A stretch of 64,000 nucleotides of DNA, from the NCBI RefSeq assembly GCF_002278925.1, contig NZ_NCJH01000006.1, forward strand, positions 124,001-188,000, read 5' to 3'. The stretch comes from Polaromonas sp. 39-63-25. GTDB taxonomy: Bacteria > Pseudomonadota > Gammaproteobacteria > Burkholderiales > Burkholderiaceae_C. The first letter of the stretch is position 1. Every line of letters starts with the position of its first letter. The translations under genes and the position numbers were made by a program. The notes below the pieces were generated by a model. The model was not told the origin of the DNA. It saw only the letters and a list, made by a program, of their open reading frames with translations, and did not search any database. Positions 39,486 through 49,606 of this stretch are shown here, in pieces.

Positions 39486-40000
39486 GAACCGGAGCGCAGC
39501 GAAGGAGACTGCGCCGGAAAGTCAGAGATGGTCACGGGAGAGCTGGCGTCCCACGGCACCAGGTCCGCAGACGGCCTGTGCTGCGCGTGTACGGCGCGGC
39601 GCAAATCCAGCCAGCGCTCGGGCTGGGCCGAACGGCCCGCCCAGAGCCACAGGGTGGCGTGGTCCTGGTTTTCCAGCCGCAGCAGCATGGTGCGCTGCAG
39701 ATCGAGTGCGACCACCAGATCACGCACCGGTGTGCCTGACTGGTAACCCTGGCTTTCCCAGCGCCAGTCCTGCCCGTCCCAGTGCAGTTGGCCAATCGGC
39801 GAATGAAGCCATGCCCAGCCAGCAGCCACACCGGCAGCCAGCACGGCGGCCAGAGCCGTCCACAAGCGCCAGTCCGCTGCGGGTGCAGCACGCCACCACA
39901 GGGCCAGCACGCCGGCCCCGGCGAGCCAGAGGCCCAGCACGGCAATGCCCTGAAAAAGCGAACGCCCCAGCGGGTAAGTAACCGGCGGGGCGTTATGCAT
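39482..40000 (-). CDS. Membrane protein of unknown function upstream of rpoE
   Basis: 172 residues. Two hydrophobic segments lie near the N-terminus (about 15-35, FQGIAVLGLWLAGAGVLALW; and about 42-65, RLWTALAAVLAAGVAAGWAW), followed by a soluble C-terminal part rich in Trp (HWDGQDWRWESQGYQ, ATLWLWAGRSAQPERWLDLR). I do not recognise a named family. It overlaps rpoE by 4 bp (ATGA), so it is probably translated with rpoE, and lies 60 bp after fabF. Confidence 0.75.
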   Translation of the reverse strand: MHNAPPVTYPLGRSLFQGIAVLGLWLAGAGVLALWWRAAPAADWRLWTALAAVLAAGVAAGWAWLHSPIGQLHWDGQDWRWESQGYQSGTPVRDLVVALDLQRTMLLRLENQDHATLWLWAGRSAQPERWLDLRRAVHAQHRPSADLVPWDASSPVTISDFPAQSPSLRSGS

Positions 40001-40060
40001 GGTCAGGGTGCGAAGTGATGGGAATCAGGTGCGGCCGGGCGTGTGGAATGGGGAAGGGCC

Positions 40061-41305
<1,245 letters not shown>

Positions 41306-41374
41306 GCGCAAATCCTGAAGAAAGTCCCGAAAGACCAAAGGCCTTTCGAGCGAGCTGAAAAAAGACCGGAGTCT

Positions 41375-41734
<360 letters not shown>

Positions 41735-41789
41735 TCACCATTATTCATGATCCTGGTGACGCAGGGCAGATCGGCAGCCGCCGGATGGT

Positions 41790-42536
41790 TTACATGTACA
41801 TCCCGCCGTTGACGTGAAGCTCCTGCCCGGTGATGTAGCCGGCCTGCGGGCTCGCTACAAAGGCCACCGCATGCGCGATGTCCTGCGGCTTGCCCAGGTG
41901 CCCCAGCGGAATCTGTCCCAGCAGCGCCTTCTGTTGTTCCTCGGGCAAACCTGCCGTCATGTCGGTTTCAATAAAGCCTGGTGCGACGCAGTTGACGGTG
42001 ATGTTGCGGCTGCCGAGCTCGCGGGCCAGCGCACGTGTCATGCCTGCCACGCCAGCCTTGGCCGCTGCGTAATTGGCCTGGCCGGCGTTGCCGGAAGCGC
42101 CCACCACCGAGGTGATGCTGATGATGCGGCCATAACGCTGCTTCATCATGGTGCGCATCACGGCACGGTTCATGCGGAACACCGCCTTGAGGTTGGTGTC
42201 CAGCACCGCGTCCCAGTCATCGTCCTTCAGGCGCATGGCCAGCATGTCGCGCGTGATGCCGGCATTGTTGACCAGCACCTGCAGCCCGCCATATTCCTTG
42301 ACGATGGCATCGATCAGCGCCTCGGCGGCCGCTGCGTCATTGACGTTGAGATTTTTACCGGCACAACCGGGAAAAGCAGCCAGCGCCTGGCTGATTTTGG
42401 CGGCACCATCGTCCGTGGTGGCCGTGCCAATCACTTTCAGGCCGCGTTGCGCCAGTTCCAGCGCAATCGCCGCGCCGATCCCGCGCGAGGCGCCGGTGAC
42501 CAGGGCTACCTGACCTTCAAATTTGACCTCGCTCAT
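41790..42536 (-). CDS. fabG: 3-oxoacyl-[acyl-carrier-protein] reductase
   Basis: NADPH-dependent reduction of 3-oxoacyl-ACP. 248 residues of the SDR family. The cofactor loop is VTGASRGIGAAIALELAQRG. NNAGITRDMLAMRLKDDDWD contains the conserved asparagine, and the catalytic Ser-Tyr-Lys is in SVVGASGNAGQANYAAAKAG. Its start overlaps the fabD stop by 4 bp; acpP lies 175 bp downstream. Confidence 0.97.
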   Translation of the reverse strand: MSEVKFEGQVALVTGASRGIGAAIALELAQRGLKVIGTATTDDGAAKISQALAAFPGCAGKNLNVNDAAAAEALIDAIVKEYGGLQVLVNNAGITRDMLAMRLKDDDWDAVLDTNLKAVFRMNRAVMRTMMKQRYGRIISITSVVGASGNAGQANYAAAKAGVAGMTRALARELGSRNITVNCVAPGFIETDMTAGLPEEQQKALLGQIPLGHLGKPQDIAHAVAFVASPQAGYITGQELHVNGGMYM

Positions 42537-43483
42537 ACCAGTGCCTCCTTCGCCTGCGCCAGGCTGTCCGGATCAAACAGGGCCATGCCCGTCATGTCCG
42601 CATCGATACGTTTGACCATGCCGGCGAGCACCTTGCCGGGCCCGCATTCGACCACCGTGGTGATGCCGCGCGCCTTGATGGCCTGCACACATTCGACCCA
42701 GCGCACCGGTCCGAAGGCCTGCTCGTAGAGGGCTGCGCGGATACGGTCGGGATCGGTTTCGACAGCGACCGCAATGTTGTTGATCACCGGGATCTGCGGC
42801 GCAGCGAAGGCCGTAGCCGCCAGTTTTTCCCGGAGCCTGTCCGCCGCGGGCTTCATGAGGCTGGAGTGAAACGGTGCCGACACCGGCAGCGGCAAGGCCC
42901 GCTTGGCACCGTTGGCCTTGAGGACTTCGCAGGCTTTTTCCACGGCCGCCTTGCTGCCGGCAATCACAGTCTGCATCGGGTCGTTGAAGTTGACGGCCTC
43001 CACCACTTCCGCGGTGTTCAGGCCAAAACTGCGAACGGCTTCAGCGCAACCTTCAATCACACGGGACGCTTCCATGCCCAGAATGGCCGCCATCGCACCG
43101 ATACCCACAGGCACCGCCTCCTGCATGGCCTGCGCGCGAAAGCGCACCAGCGGCGCAGCCTGCGCGAGACTCAGCACACCCGAAGCCACCAGCGCGGAAT
43201 ATTCACCGAGCGAATGCCCGGCGACCACCGCCGGCGCGGCGCCGGTCTCGGCCATCCAGGCACGGTATGCCGCCACACCTGCCACCAGCATCACGGGTTG
43301 CGTGTTGGTGGTCAGGCCCAGCGCCTCCTTGGGGCCCTGGCTGATCAGCTGGGCCAGGTCCTCGCCCAGCGCATCCGAGGCCTCCCGCAGCGTATCCCGC
43401 ACGGCCGGATGCTCGCCCCAGGCGTCGAGCATGCCGACGGCCTGCGAACCCTGTCCGGGAAAAACAAAAGCAAAAGGTTTCAT
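42533..43483 (-). CDS. fabD: Malonyl-CoA:ACP transacylase
   Basis: Moves malonyl groups from CoA to AcpP. 316 residues. FVFPGQGSQAVGMLDAWG is at the N-terminus. The nucleophile serine is in VVAGHSLGEYSALVASGVL (about residue 91), with the arginine in LVRFRAQAMQEAVPVG and the histidine in PVSAPFHSSLMKPAADRL. It overlaps fabG by 4 bp and is 51 bp after fabH. Confidence 0.97.
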   Translation of the reverse strand: MKPFAFVFPGQGSQAVGMLDAWGEHPAVRDTLREASDALGEDLAQLISQGPKEALGLTTNTQPVMLVAGVAAYRAWMAETGAAPAVVAGHSLGEYSALVASGVLSLAQAAPLVRFRAQAMQEAVPVGIGAMAAILGMEASRVIEGCAEAVRSFGLNTAEVVEAVNFNDPMQTVIAGSKAAVEKACEVLKANGAKRALPLPVSAPFHSSLMKPAADRLREKLAATAFAAPQIPVINNIAVAVETDPDRIRAALYEQAFGPVRWVECVQAIKARGITTVVECGPGKVLAGMVKRIDADMTGMALFDPDSLAQAKEALV

Positions 43484-43534
43484 AAAAGTATCGATAAAAA
43501 CAGCTTCCCGCCCTGATGGAACGGGCGCAAGCCG

Positions 43535-44512
43535 CTATAGATTCAGGAGTACCGCGCCCCAGGTGAAGCCACCGCCAACCCCTTCGAGCAGCAGCGTCTC
43601 CCCTTTTTTGATCTGGCCACTGCGCACCGCCACGTCAAGCGCCAGCGGAATGGAGGCTGCTGAGGTGTTGCCGTGCTGGTCCACCGTGACGATGACCTTG
43701 TCCATGGACATCTTGAGCCTCTTGGCGGTGCCCTGCATGATGCGGATGTTGGCCTGGTGGGGAACCAGCCAGTCAATGTCGCTCTCCTGCAGGCCGGCCT
43801 TGACCAGGGTTGCACGCGCCGCATCTTCGAGAACACCGACCGCGAGTTTGAAAACGGCCTGCCCGTCCATCTTGAGCAGCGGATCACCCAGCACCTTGCC
43901 GCCGGACACGGTGCCCGGCACACACAAGATGCCGACGTGTTTGCCATCGGCGTGCAGGTCGCTGGCCAGGATGCCGGGCGTCTCGGACGCCTCCAGCACC
44001 ACAGCGCCGGCGCCGTCACCAAACAGCACGCAGGTGGTGCGGTCCGAAAAATCGAGAATGCGCGAAAACACCTCGGCGCCAATGACCAGCGCCTTGCTGG
44101 CGGAGCCGGTCTTGATCAGGGCGTCGGCAATGGTCAGCGCATACACAAAGCCGCTGCAGACCGCCTGCACGTCAAACGCCGGGCAGCCGGCGATGCCGAG
44201 TTTGTTCTGCAGGATGCAGGCTGCCGAAGGAAACACCATGTCGGGCGTCGACGTGGCCACGATGATCAGGTCGATGTCGCCGGGCTGGAGTCCGGCGGCC
44301 TGCAGGGCGTTTTTGGCGGCTTCCACCCCCAGGTCGCTGCTGCAGACACCGGGCTCGGCAAAGTGGCGGGCACGGATGCCGGTGCGCTCGACAATCCAGT
44401 CGTCGGAGGTTTCAACCCCCTGCGCCGCCAGTTCGGCGGCCAGCTCGGCATTGCTCAGACGGCGCGGCGGCAGATAGCTGCCGGTGCCTGTGATACGTGA
44501 ATAAGGGCTCAT
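43535..44512 (-). CDS. fabH: 3-oxoacyl-[acyl-carrier-protein] synthase III
   Basis: Starts fatty acid synthesis by condensing acetyl-CoA with malonyl-ACP. 325 residues from ATG 44512 ([20 protein letters not shown]). The triad is cysteine in [20 protein letters not shown], histidine in [19 protein letters not shown] and asparagine in [14 protein letters not shown]. The extra 37 codons upstream overlap plsX and are a shadow. It follows plsX after 7 bp. Confidence 0.97.
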   Translation of the reverse strand: MSPYSRITGTGSYLPPRRLSNAELAAELAAQGVETSDDWIVERTGIRARHFAEPGVCSSDLGVEAAKNALQAAGLQPGDIDLIIVATSTPDMVFPSAACILQNKLGIAGCPAFDVQAVCSGFVYALTIADALIKTGSASKALVIGAEVFSRILDFSDRTTCVLFGDGAGAVVLEASETPGILASDLHADGKHVGILCVPGTVSGGKVLGDPLLKMDGQAVFKLAVGVLEDAARATLVKAGLQESDIDWLVPHQANIRIMQGTAKRLKMSMDKVIVTVDQHGNTSAASIPLALDVAVRSGQIKKGETLLLEGVGGGFTWGAVLLNL

Positions 44513-44519
44513 GAATAAC

Positions 44520-45623
44520 TTAGTGTGCGGCGCCAGAGGCGGCCAGTTCAGCCTGCGCCGGAACGACTGGGGGTTCCGCAGGCGGCGCACCGGCCGTGGC
44601 CAGCAGCGGCGCCGCGTGAGCAATGCGTTCCCTCACCCGGTCCAGCAAATTGTTGCGAGCTGCATCATAAGCCCGATTCAGGGCCTGCTCGAAGGCGAAG
44701 ACGTCGGCCGAACCGTGGCTCTTGAAGACCAGCCCACGCAGGCCCAACAAGGCTGCCCCGTTGTAACGTCGGTGATCAACCCGATTTTTAAACGCAGATA
44801 ACACCGGATAAGCAACGATAGCTGCAATTTTTGTAAAAATATTGCGCGAAAACTCCGCCTTGATGAAACCACCAATCATGCTAGCCAGACCTTCACTGGC
44901 CTTGAGGGCCACATTACCGACAAAACCATCACAAACCACGATGTCCACCACACCCTTGAAGATATCGTTGCCCTCGACATTGCCGTAAAAATTAAGATCG
45001 CCACTTTTAGCAGCAGATCGCAGCAATTCACCAGCTTTTTTAATTGTTTCACTGCCTTTTATCGCCTCTTCGCCGATATTGAGCAGCCCCACGCTGGGGT
45101 TGGATTTGTCGGCGATGGCCGCGACCAGGGCAGAACCCATGACCGCAAACTGGAACAGATGGTCTTCCGTGCAGTCGACATTGGCCCCGAGGTCCAGCAC
45201 CGTGGTGGCGCCGCCCTTGGCGTTGGGGATTTGCCCGGCAATCGCAGGGCGGTCAATGCCGTCCAGTGTCTTGAGGATGTAGCGCGAAATGGCCATCAGC
45301 GCGCCGGTGTTGCCAGCCGAGACTGCGGCTTGCGCGGCGCCATCCTTGACCTGCGCAATCGCCACCCGCATGGACGAGTCCTTCTTGCGCCGCAGGGCGA
45401 CTTCGATCGGATCGTCCATGGTCACCACCTCGGTGGCAGCGACCACCTGGCAGCGCGAATGAGCCTGAAGACGGGGAAACAGCGGATGGGCCGCCAGCAC
45501 GGCAGGCTGGCCTACCAGCAGGATGGCCGCTTCGGGGTGGCCGTCCAGGAAGGACAGACTGGCGGGCACGGTGACCTGCGGGCCGACATCACCACCCATG
45601 GCGTCGACAGCTATCCTGATCAT
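44520..45623 (-). CDS. plsX: Phosphate acyltransferase PlsX
   Basis: Converts acyl-ACP to acyl phosphate for phospholipid synthesis. 367 residues. [20 protein letters not shown] is the family start; other hallmarks are [38 protein letters not shown] and [17 protein letters not shown]. The C-terminal 25 residues (Ala/Pro-rich) are extra. It follows rpmF after an apparent terminator, so it may have its own promoter. Confidence 0.97.
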   Translation of the reverse strand: MIRIAVDAMGGDVGPQVTVPASLSFLDGHPEAAILLVGQPAVLAAHPLFPRLQAHSRCQVVAATEVVTMDDPIEVALRRKKDSSMRVAIAQVKDGAAQAAVSAGNTGALMAISRYILKTLDGIDRPAIAGQIPNAKGGATTVLDLGANVDCTEDHLFQFAVMGSALVAAIADKSNPSVGLLNIGEEAIKGSETIKKAGELLRSAAKSGDLNFYGNVEGNDIFKGVVDIVVCDGFVGNVALKASEGLASMIGGFIKAEFSRNIFTKIAAIVAYPVLSAFKNRVDHRRYNGAALLGLRGLVFKSHGSADVFAFEQALNRAYDAARNNLLDRVRERIAHAAPLLATAGAPPAEPPVVPAQAELAASGAAH

Positions 45624-45655
45624 GGCAGGACCGGTGCAGTCAGGAAATGGGAATT

Positions 45656-45690
45656 CAACAAAACAAAGGCCCGCAGGATGAGTGCGGGCC
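45656..45690 (-). terminator. Terminator between rpmF and plsX
   Basis: On the minus strand GGCCCGCACTCATCCTGCGG-GCC forms an 8-bp stem with a 7-nt loop, followed by TTTGTTTTGTT. It may be partial (attenuator-like), since plsX starts 33 nt later. Confidence 0.75.
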
Positions 45691-45708
45691 AGTCGTTAAA
45701 GCGCGAAA

Positions 45709-45891
45709 TTACGCTTCGGATTTTGTTTTCAGCACCTTGCGGCCACGGTAGAAACCGGTGGGGCTGATGTGATGACGCAGGTGCGTCTCACCGGTGGTGG
45801 ACTCGACAGCAATGCCCGGAACGGTCAAAGCGTTGTGCGCACGGTGCATGCCGCGCTTGGAAGGTGATTTTTTGTTCTGCTGGACGGCCAT
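45709..45891 (-). CDS. rpmF: Ribosomal protein bL32
   Basis: Large-subunit ribosomal protein, 60 residues, basic. [20 protein letters not shown] is the signature start, followed by [15 protein letters not shown]. It lies between yceD and plsX, the usual yceD-rpmF-plsX-fab order. The 216 bp to yceD hold no gene. Confidence 0.98.
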   Translation of the reverse strand: MAVQQNKKSPSKRGMHRAHNALTVPGIAVESTTGETHLRHHISPTGFYRGRKVLKTKSEA

Positions 45892-46107
45892 GATCCGCTC
45901 CTGAGGGGGTATAGGGTGGGTAAATTACGCACAAAACCCGTGAGCGGGTCTTGGCGCCAAGCCTTTGATTATAGCGCGATACGGCCGACTTTTCCAGTAA
46001 GCGTTACCAAGCAGGCGCCATCCCCTCTGAAAACCCTCTCCAACAACCGTCTGGAACAGCCTGCCTGCACAGTGCCGGCGGGCTTTGCTCCACAGCGCGA
46101 TTTCTGG

Positions 46108-46650
46108 TTATTTTTTCTTTTTCAGCTGCGCCAGGGCGGCAAAAGGGTGAGGTTTGGCGTCTTCCTGCTGCGCCAGTTCGCCCTCGCCGGCACTGAACAC
46201 CGGTGCCACCGGACAGGTCTCGTGCATGGGCACCAGCGGCAGGGCCATCAGCAGTTCGTCCTCGACCACGGCCAGCAGGTCAAATTGCGGCGCCATCACC
46301 AGCAGGTCCTCTTCGGACTGGTCGTCCTCGGCCATGGCAATGTCTTCATCGGCCACAAAGCGGTACCACTGGTCCACGTCCAGCGCGGTGGGCACTGCGC
46401 CCATGCAGCGCTGGCAGGTCAGCGGTAGGGTCGCGCTGGCCTGCAGGTGCAGCCAGACCTCGTCTTCAGCACCCGCGTGCGGCCGCAGCTCGGCCCGCGC
46501 CTGCCAGTTAACAGCCAAATCGGGCGCCAGCCCATGCAGCTCCTGCGCCAGGCGCTCCATATTTGATAGTGGCGTGCGCTCGACGAGCGGTTGGCCCTCC
46601 TGGGCGAAGGCCTGCATGTTGAGCCGGCGGGCGTGAAGATGTCTGGACAT
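46108..46650 (-). CDS. yceD: YceD / DUF177 family protein
   Basis: 180 residues from ATG 46650 (MSRHLHARRLNMQAFAQEGQ). A CxxC motif (LTCQRCMGAVPTALDVDQWY) and an acidic segment ending in DEDIAMAEDDQSEEDLL are typical of DUF177, reported as a 23S rRNA accumulation protein in other bacteria. The C-terminus ends in KPHPFAALAQLKKKK, also typical. It precedes rpmF. Its start is only 25 bp from the divergent maf start. Confidence 0.92.
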   Translation of the reverse strand: MSRHLHARRLNMQAFAQEGQPLVERTPLSNMERLAQELHGLAPDLAVNWQARAELRPHAGAEDEVWLHLQASATLPLTCQRCMGAVPTALDVDQWYRFVADEDIAMAEDDQSEEDLLVMAPQFDLLAVVEDELLMALPLVPMHETCPVAPVFSAGEGELAQQEDAKPHPFAALAQLKKKK

Positions 46651-46675
46651 GGCAGCAGTGTAAGAGAATCGACGC

Positions 46676-47326
46676 ATGAACCCTGCACCTTCTCCCGATG
46701 CCCGCAACGGCGCCCACCCCCCAACAGCGCGCCGCCTGATCCTGGGCTCGACCTCGCCCTACCGCCGTGAACTGCTGCAACGCCTGCAGATTCCCTTTGA
46801 GGTGGCCTCCCCCGCGGTCGATGAAACCCCAATGCCTGGCGAAGCCCCGGCGCCCCTGGCCCGGCGGCTGGCCCTGGCCAAGGCGCGTGCCGTGGCCGCG
46901 GCTTTTCCCGATGCGGTGGTGATCGGGTCCGACCAGGTCGCCGACCTCAAGGGCCAAGCCCTCGGCAAGCCCGGCAACCATGCCAACGCCGTCGCCCAGC
47001 TTCGCCAGATGAGCGGCCAGAGCGTGGTGTTCCAGACCGCCGTGGCCGTGGTCTGCCTGCAAAGCGGGTTTGAACAGACCGACCTGGCAGCGGTGAAAGT
47101 GCAGTTTCGCGTACTCGGCGATGAGGAAATCGAAAACTACCTGCAGGCCGAGCAGCCTTACGACTGCGCCGGCAGCGCCAAAAGCGAAGGGCTGGGCATC
47201 GCCCTGCTGGAGGCCATCGAGAACGACGACCCGACCGCCCTGGTCGGCCTGCCCCTGATACGCACCTGCCGGATGATCCAGGCCGCCGGCATCCCGCTGC
47301 TGCCGGCACGCAGGGGAAAACCATGA
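46676..47326 (+). CDS. maf: Maf-like nucleotide pyrophosphatase
   Basis: House-cleaning NTP pyrophosphatase for modified nucleotides (YceF subgroup by its neighbours). 216 residues. The family motif is LILGSTSPYRRELLQRLQIP. The catalytic aspartate is in VVIGSDQVADLKGQALGKPG, and the region YDCAGSAKSEGLGIALLEAI is conserved. The first 18 residues (MNPAPSPDARNGAHPPTA) are a nonconserved tail; a start just before RRLILGS is possible. It overlaps the next gene by 4 bp. Confidence 0.95.
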   Translation: MNPAPSPDARNGAHPPTARRLILGSTSPYRRELLQRLQIPFEVASPAVDETPMPGEAPAPLARRLALAKARAVAAAFPDAVVIGSDQVADLKGQALGKPGNHANAVAQLRQMSGQSVVFQTAVAVVCLQSGFEQTDLAAVKVQFRVLGDEEIENYLQAEQPYDCAGSAKSEGLGIALLEAIENDDPTALVGLPLIRTCRMIQAAGIPLLPARRGKP

Positions 47327-48090
47327 CCGGCACCGCCAAAGGCCGGCTTTACCTGGTACCCGCGCCGCTGGATTTCGGCTGTGACGTGCAGGCCCCGTTG
47401 CAGGACGTGATGCCGCTGGGCACGCTGCAAATTGCTGCGACTCTTTCCTGCTGGATTTGCGAAAACGCCAAAAGCACGCGCGCTTACCTCAAGCGGGTGG
47501 GCGAGGTGGTGCCGCTGCAGCAGCCGGTGCAGGCGCAGCAGATCCAGGAACTGCCGCGCGAGGTGCATAAAAAAGGCGACCACGGCGGCAACTTCGACGC
47601 CCGGCCGCTGCTGGCGGCGGCGCTGGTCGGCCGGGACATCGGCCTGGTCAGCGAAGCCGGCATGCCGGCCATTGCCGACCCGGGCTCGTCCGTCGTGCGC
47701 GCCGCGCACGAGCTGGGCCTGCAGGTATTGCCGCTGGTGGGGCCGATGTCGCTGGTGCTGGCACTCGCCGCCAGCGGGCTGAACGGCCAGAATTTCGCGT
47801 TTGTCGGCTACCTGCCGCAGGACGGCGGCGAACGCAGCCAGCGCATCCGGGAACTCGAATCGCTGGCGCTGAAGACCGGCCAGACGCAGATCTTCATTGA
47901 AACGCCCTACCGCAACACCGCCCTGTTGCAGGCGCTGCTGCAGACGCTGCAACACAACACGCGGCTGGCCCTGAGCTGCGGCCTGAGCCTGCCCGGCGGC
48001 TGGTCGCGTAGCGCGTCAGTCAGCACCTGGAAACGCGACAAGCCTGCTGCACCGCTGGCCCTGCCAACGGTATTCTGCATAGGCCGCTAA
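47323..48090 (+). CDS. SAM-dependent methyltransferase of the tetrapyrrole methylase (RsmI-like) superfamily
   Basis: 255 residues. GRLYLVPAPLDFGC at the N-terminus and the glycine-rich region GLVSEAGMPAIADPGSSVVR, with GPMSLVLALAASGLNGQNFA, match the RsmI-like tetrapyrrole methylase fold (COG0313-like). It lacks the C-terminal region of full RsmI. It overlaps maf by 4 bp (ATGA), so both are likely one transcript closed by the terminator at 48105. Substrate unknown. Confidence 0.85.
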   Translation: MTGTAKGRLYLVPAPLDFGCDVQAPLQDVMPLGTLQIAATLSCWICENAKSTRAYLKRVGEVVPLQQPVQAQQIQELPREVHKKGDHGGNFDARPLLAAALVGRDIGLVSEAGMPAIADPGSSVVRAAHELGLQVLPLVGPMSLVLALAASGLNGQNFAFVGYLPQDGGERSQRIRELESLALKTGQTQIFIETPYRNTALLQALLQTLQHNTRLALSCGLSLPGGWSRSASVSTWKRDKPAAPLALPTVFCIGR

Positions 48091-48104
48091 ACCGGCGCGA
48101 CAAC

Positions 48105-48137
48105 AAAAAAAAGCCCGCAGCAAGCGGGCTTTTTTTA
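48105..48137. terminator. Bidirectional terminator between the methylase gene and sppA
   Basis: AAAAAAAAGCCCGC-AGCAA-GCGGGCTTTTTTT: a 7-bp GC stem flanked by A and T runs on both sides. It fits termination of the plus-strand maf unit and of the minus-strand sppA unit. Confidence 0.9.
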
Positions 48138-48166
48138 CCTGGCAACCGGCCAGCGGATGCGCTGTT

Positions 48167-49219
48167 TCAGCGAATCGCAGGAACCGTCTTCAGCGTGCGG
48201 ATCGCGCCGTCCCCGATGGCCGCACCAAATTTCTTGGCCAGGCGTTCGGCGACGTTTTCGCGGCGCGTGTAGTCGATGATTTCTTCGGTCTTGACGACTT
48301 CGCGGGCCACATATTCAAGCGACCCCAGCTGGTCCGCCAGACCCAGCTCGATGGCCTGCTGGCCGGTCCAGAACAGGCCACTGAACATCTCCGGCGTTTC
48401 CTTGAGGCGTTTGCCGCGGCCGTTTTTGACCACCGTGATGAACTGCTGGTGGATCTGGTTCAGCATGGTCTGGGCGTAGGCGCGCTGCTGTTCGGTCTGC
48501 GGGCTGAAAGGGTCCAGGAAACCCTTGTTCTCGCCGGCGGTCATGAGGCGGCGCTCCACGCCCAGCTTGTCCATCAGGCCGGTAAAACCAAAGCCGTCCA
48601 TCAACACGCCGATGCTGCCGACGATGCTGGCCTTGTCGACAAAAATCCTGTCGGCCGAGGCGGCAATGTAATAGGCGGCCGAGGCGCAGGTCTCTTCGAC
48701 CACGGCATAAACGGGTTTTTTGTACTTGGCCTTGAGGCGCACGATCTCGTCATTCATCATGCCGGCCTGCACCGGGCTGCCGCCGGGTGAATTGATCAGC
48801 AGTACCACCGCCTGGGCACCCTCGTCTTCAAACGCGGCGCGCAGCGCGGCATTGACGAACTCGGCGCTCGCGTCGGCGCCGTCGGCGATCTCACCCTTGA
48901 TTTCCACCACCGCGGTGTGCGGCGCGCTGACGTTGGTGGTGGCCGCGCCGCGGTGCATGGCAAACCACACCAGGAACACAAAAAAGGCCAGCCAGGACAG
49001 GCGCACAAAGGTCTTCCAGCGGCGCGTGGCCTTCTGCTCGTTGAGGGCGGCAAAAGCCAGCTTCTCCAGCGTCGCGCGCTCCCAGCCCGGCTCGGTGCTC
49101 AGGGACTTGCTGGTTGCTACGTTTTCAGGAGCTGCCTGCGCCCGTGTTTGCTGGGCTGACGATCTGTTTGGATCAAAATCCGGGTTGTCGGACGGTTCGG
49201 TGCGGTTTGAATCATTCAT
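48167..49219 (-). CDS. sppA: Signal peptide peptidase SppA (S49 family, short form)
   Basis: Membrane-bound protease that clears signal peptides. 350 residues with one membrane helix (about 65-85, VRLSWLAFFVFLVWFAMH). GGSPVQAGMMNDEIVRLKAK is conserved. The nucleophile serine is likely in VEETCASAAYYIAASADRIF and the general-base lysine in TAGENKGFLDPFSPQ, as in the single-domain SppA group. The N-terminal cytoplasmic part (about residues 15-45) is variable and is encoded partly by repeat family A. It is the last gene of a likely rluC-gph-Rieske-sppA unit. Confidence 0.94.
   Translation of the reverse strand: MNDSNRTEPSDNPDFDPNRSSAQQTRAQAAPENVATSKSLSTEPGWERATLEKLAFAALNEQKATRRWKTFVRLSWLAFFVFLVWFAMHRGAATTNVSAPHTAVVEIKGEIADGADASAEFVNAALRAAFEDEGAQAVVLLINSPGGSPVQAGMMNDEIVRLKAKYKKPVYAVVEETCASAAYYIAASADRIFVDKASIVGSIGVLMDGFGFTGLMDKLGVERRLMTAGENKGFLDPFSPQTEQQRAYAQTMLNQIHQQFITVVKNGRGKRLKETPEMFSGLFWTGQQAIELGLADQLGSLEYVAREVVKTEEIIDYTRRENVAERLAKKFGAAIGDGAIRTLKTVPAIR
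49116..49158 (+). repeat. Repeat family A, copy 9 (inside sppA)
   Basis: GCTACGTTTTCAGGAGC, then TGCCTGCGCCCGT and GGGCTGACG. It encodes part of the variable N-terminal tail of SppA (around QTRAQAAPENVA) and keeps its frame. Confidence 0.75.
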
Positions 49220-49228
49220 ACGGGTAGT

Positions 49229-49606
49229 TTAGAACTCCAATGTTTTAAGTTTGTAGGACGTGTGCCAGAAAACAAGGCCCTCGCCTTCTGAAATATCAAT
49301 CTTGACCAGCCCGCCCTGGCAGGGACCGCCGCTGCACTCGCCCGTGTCGGGTCGGTAGGCCGCGCCGTGGCTGGCGCACAGCAGCCACTGGCCGCTGTCG
49401 TCGAAGACCCGGTTGGGCTGCCAGTCCAGCTCCATCGCCACATGGCTGCAGCGGTTCAGGTAGGCGTGGGGCCGTCCTTCGAAGCGCACGGCAAAGGCGC
49501 GGCAGGTCTGGCCTGCGTAGTTCACGTCGAAAGGCACGGCCTCGCCCCTCTCCAACAGTTCACCGATGCGGCACAGCGGGATCAGGGCCAGGTCCGGATC
49601 AGGCAT
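49229..49606 (-). CDS. Rieske [2Fe-2S] domain protein
   Basis: 125-residue soluble protein, from ATG 49606 (MPDPDLALIPLCRIGELLER). The Rieske motif is present: NRCSHVAMELDW (C-x-H) and LLCASHGAAYRPDTG (C-x-x-H), about 20 residues apart. No transmembrane helix, so it is a free-standing ferredoxin-like component. Its partner is unknown. It overlaps gph by 8 bp and lies 9 bp before sppA. Confidence 0.9.
   Translation of the reverse strand: MPDPDLALIPLCRIGELLERGEAVPFDVNYAGQTCRAFAVRFEGRPHAYLNRCSHVAMELDWQPNRVFDDSGQWLLCASHGAAYRPDTGECSGGPCQGGLVKIDISEGEGLVFWHTSYKLKTLEF

Noticed and set aside
44800-44830. Possible family A fragment in plsX (GATAGCTGC)
   Set aside because: Only the nine-base core matches, and the encoded residues fit the conserved PlsX sequence.
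46558-46585. Another family A repeat in yceD (TTTGATAGTGGCGTGCGC)
   Set aside because: Too degenerate to separate from chance; lacks the left palindrome and the right block.
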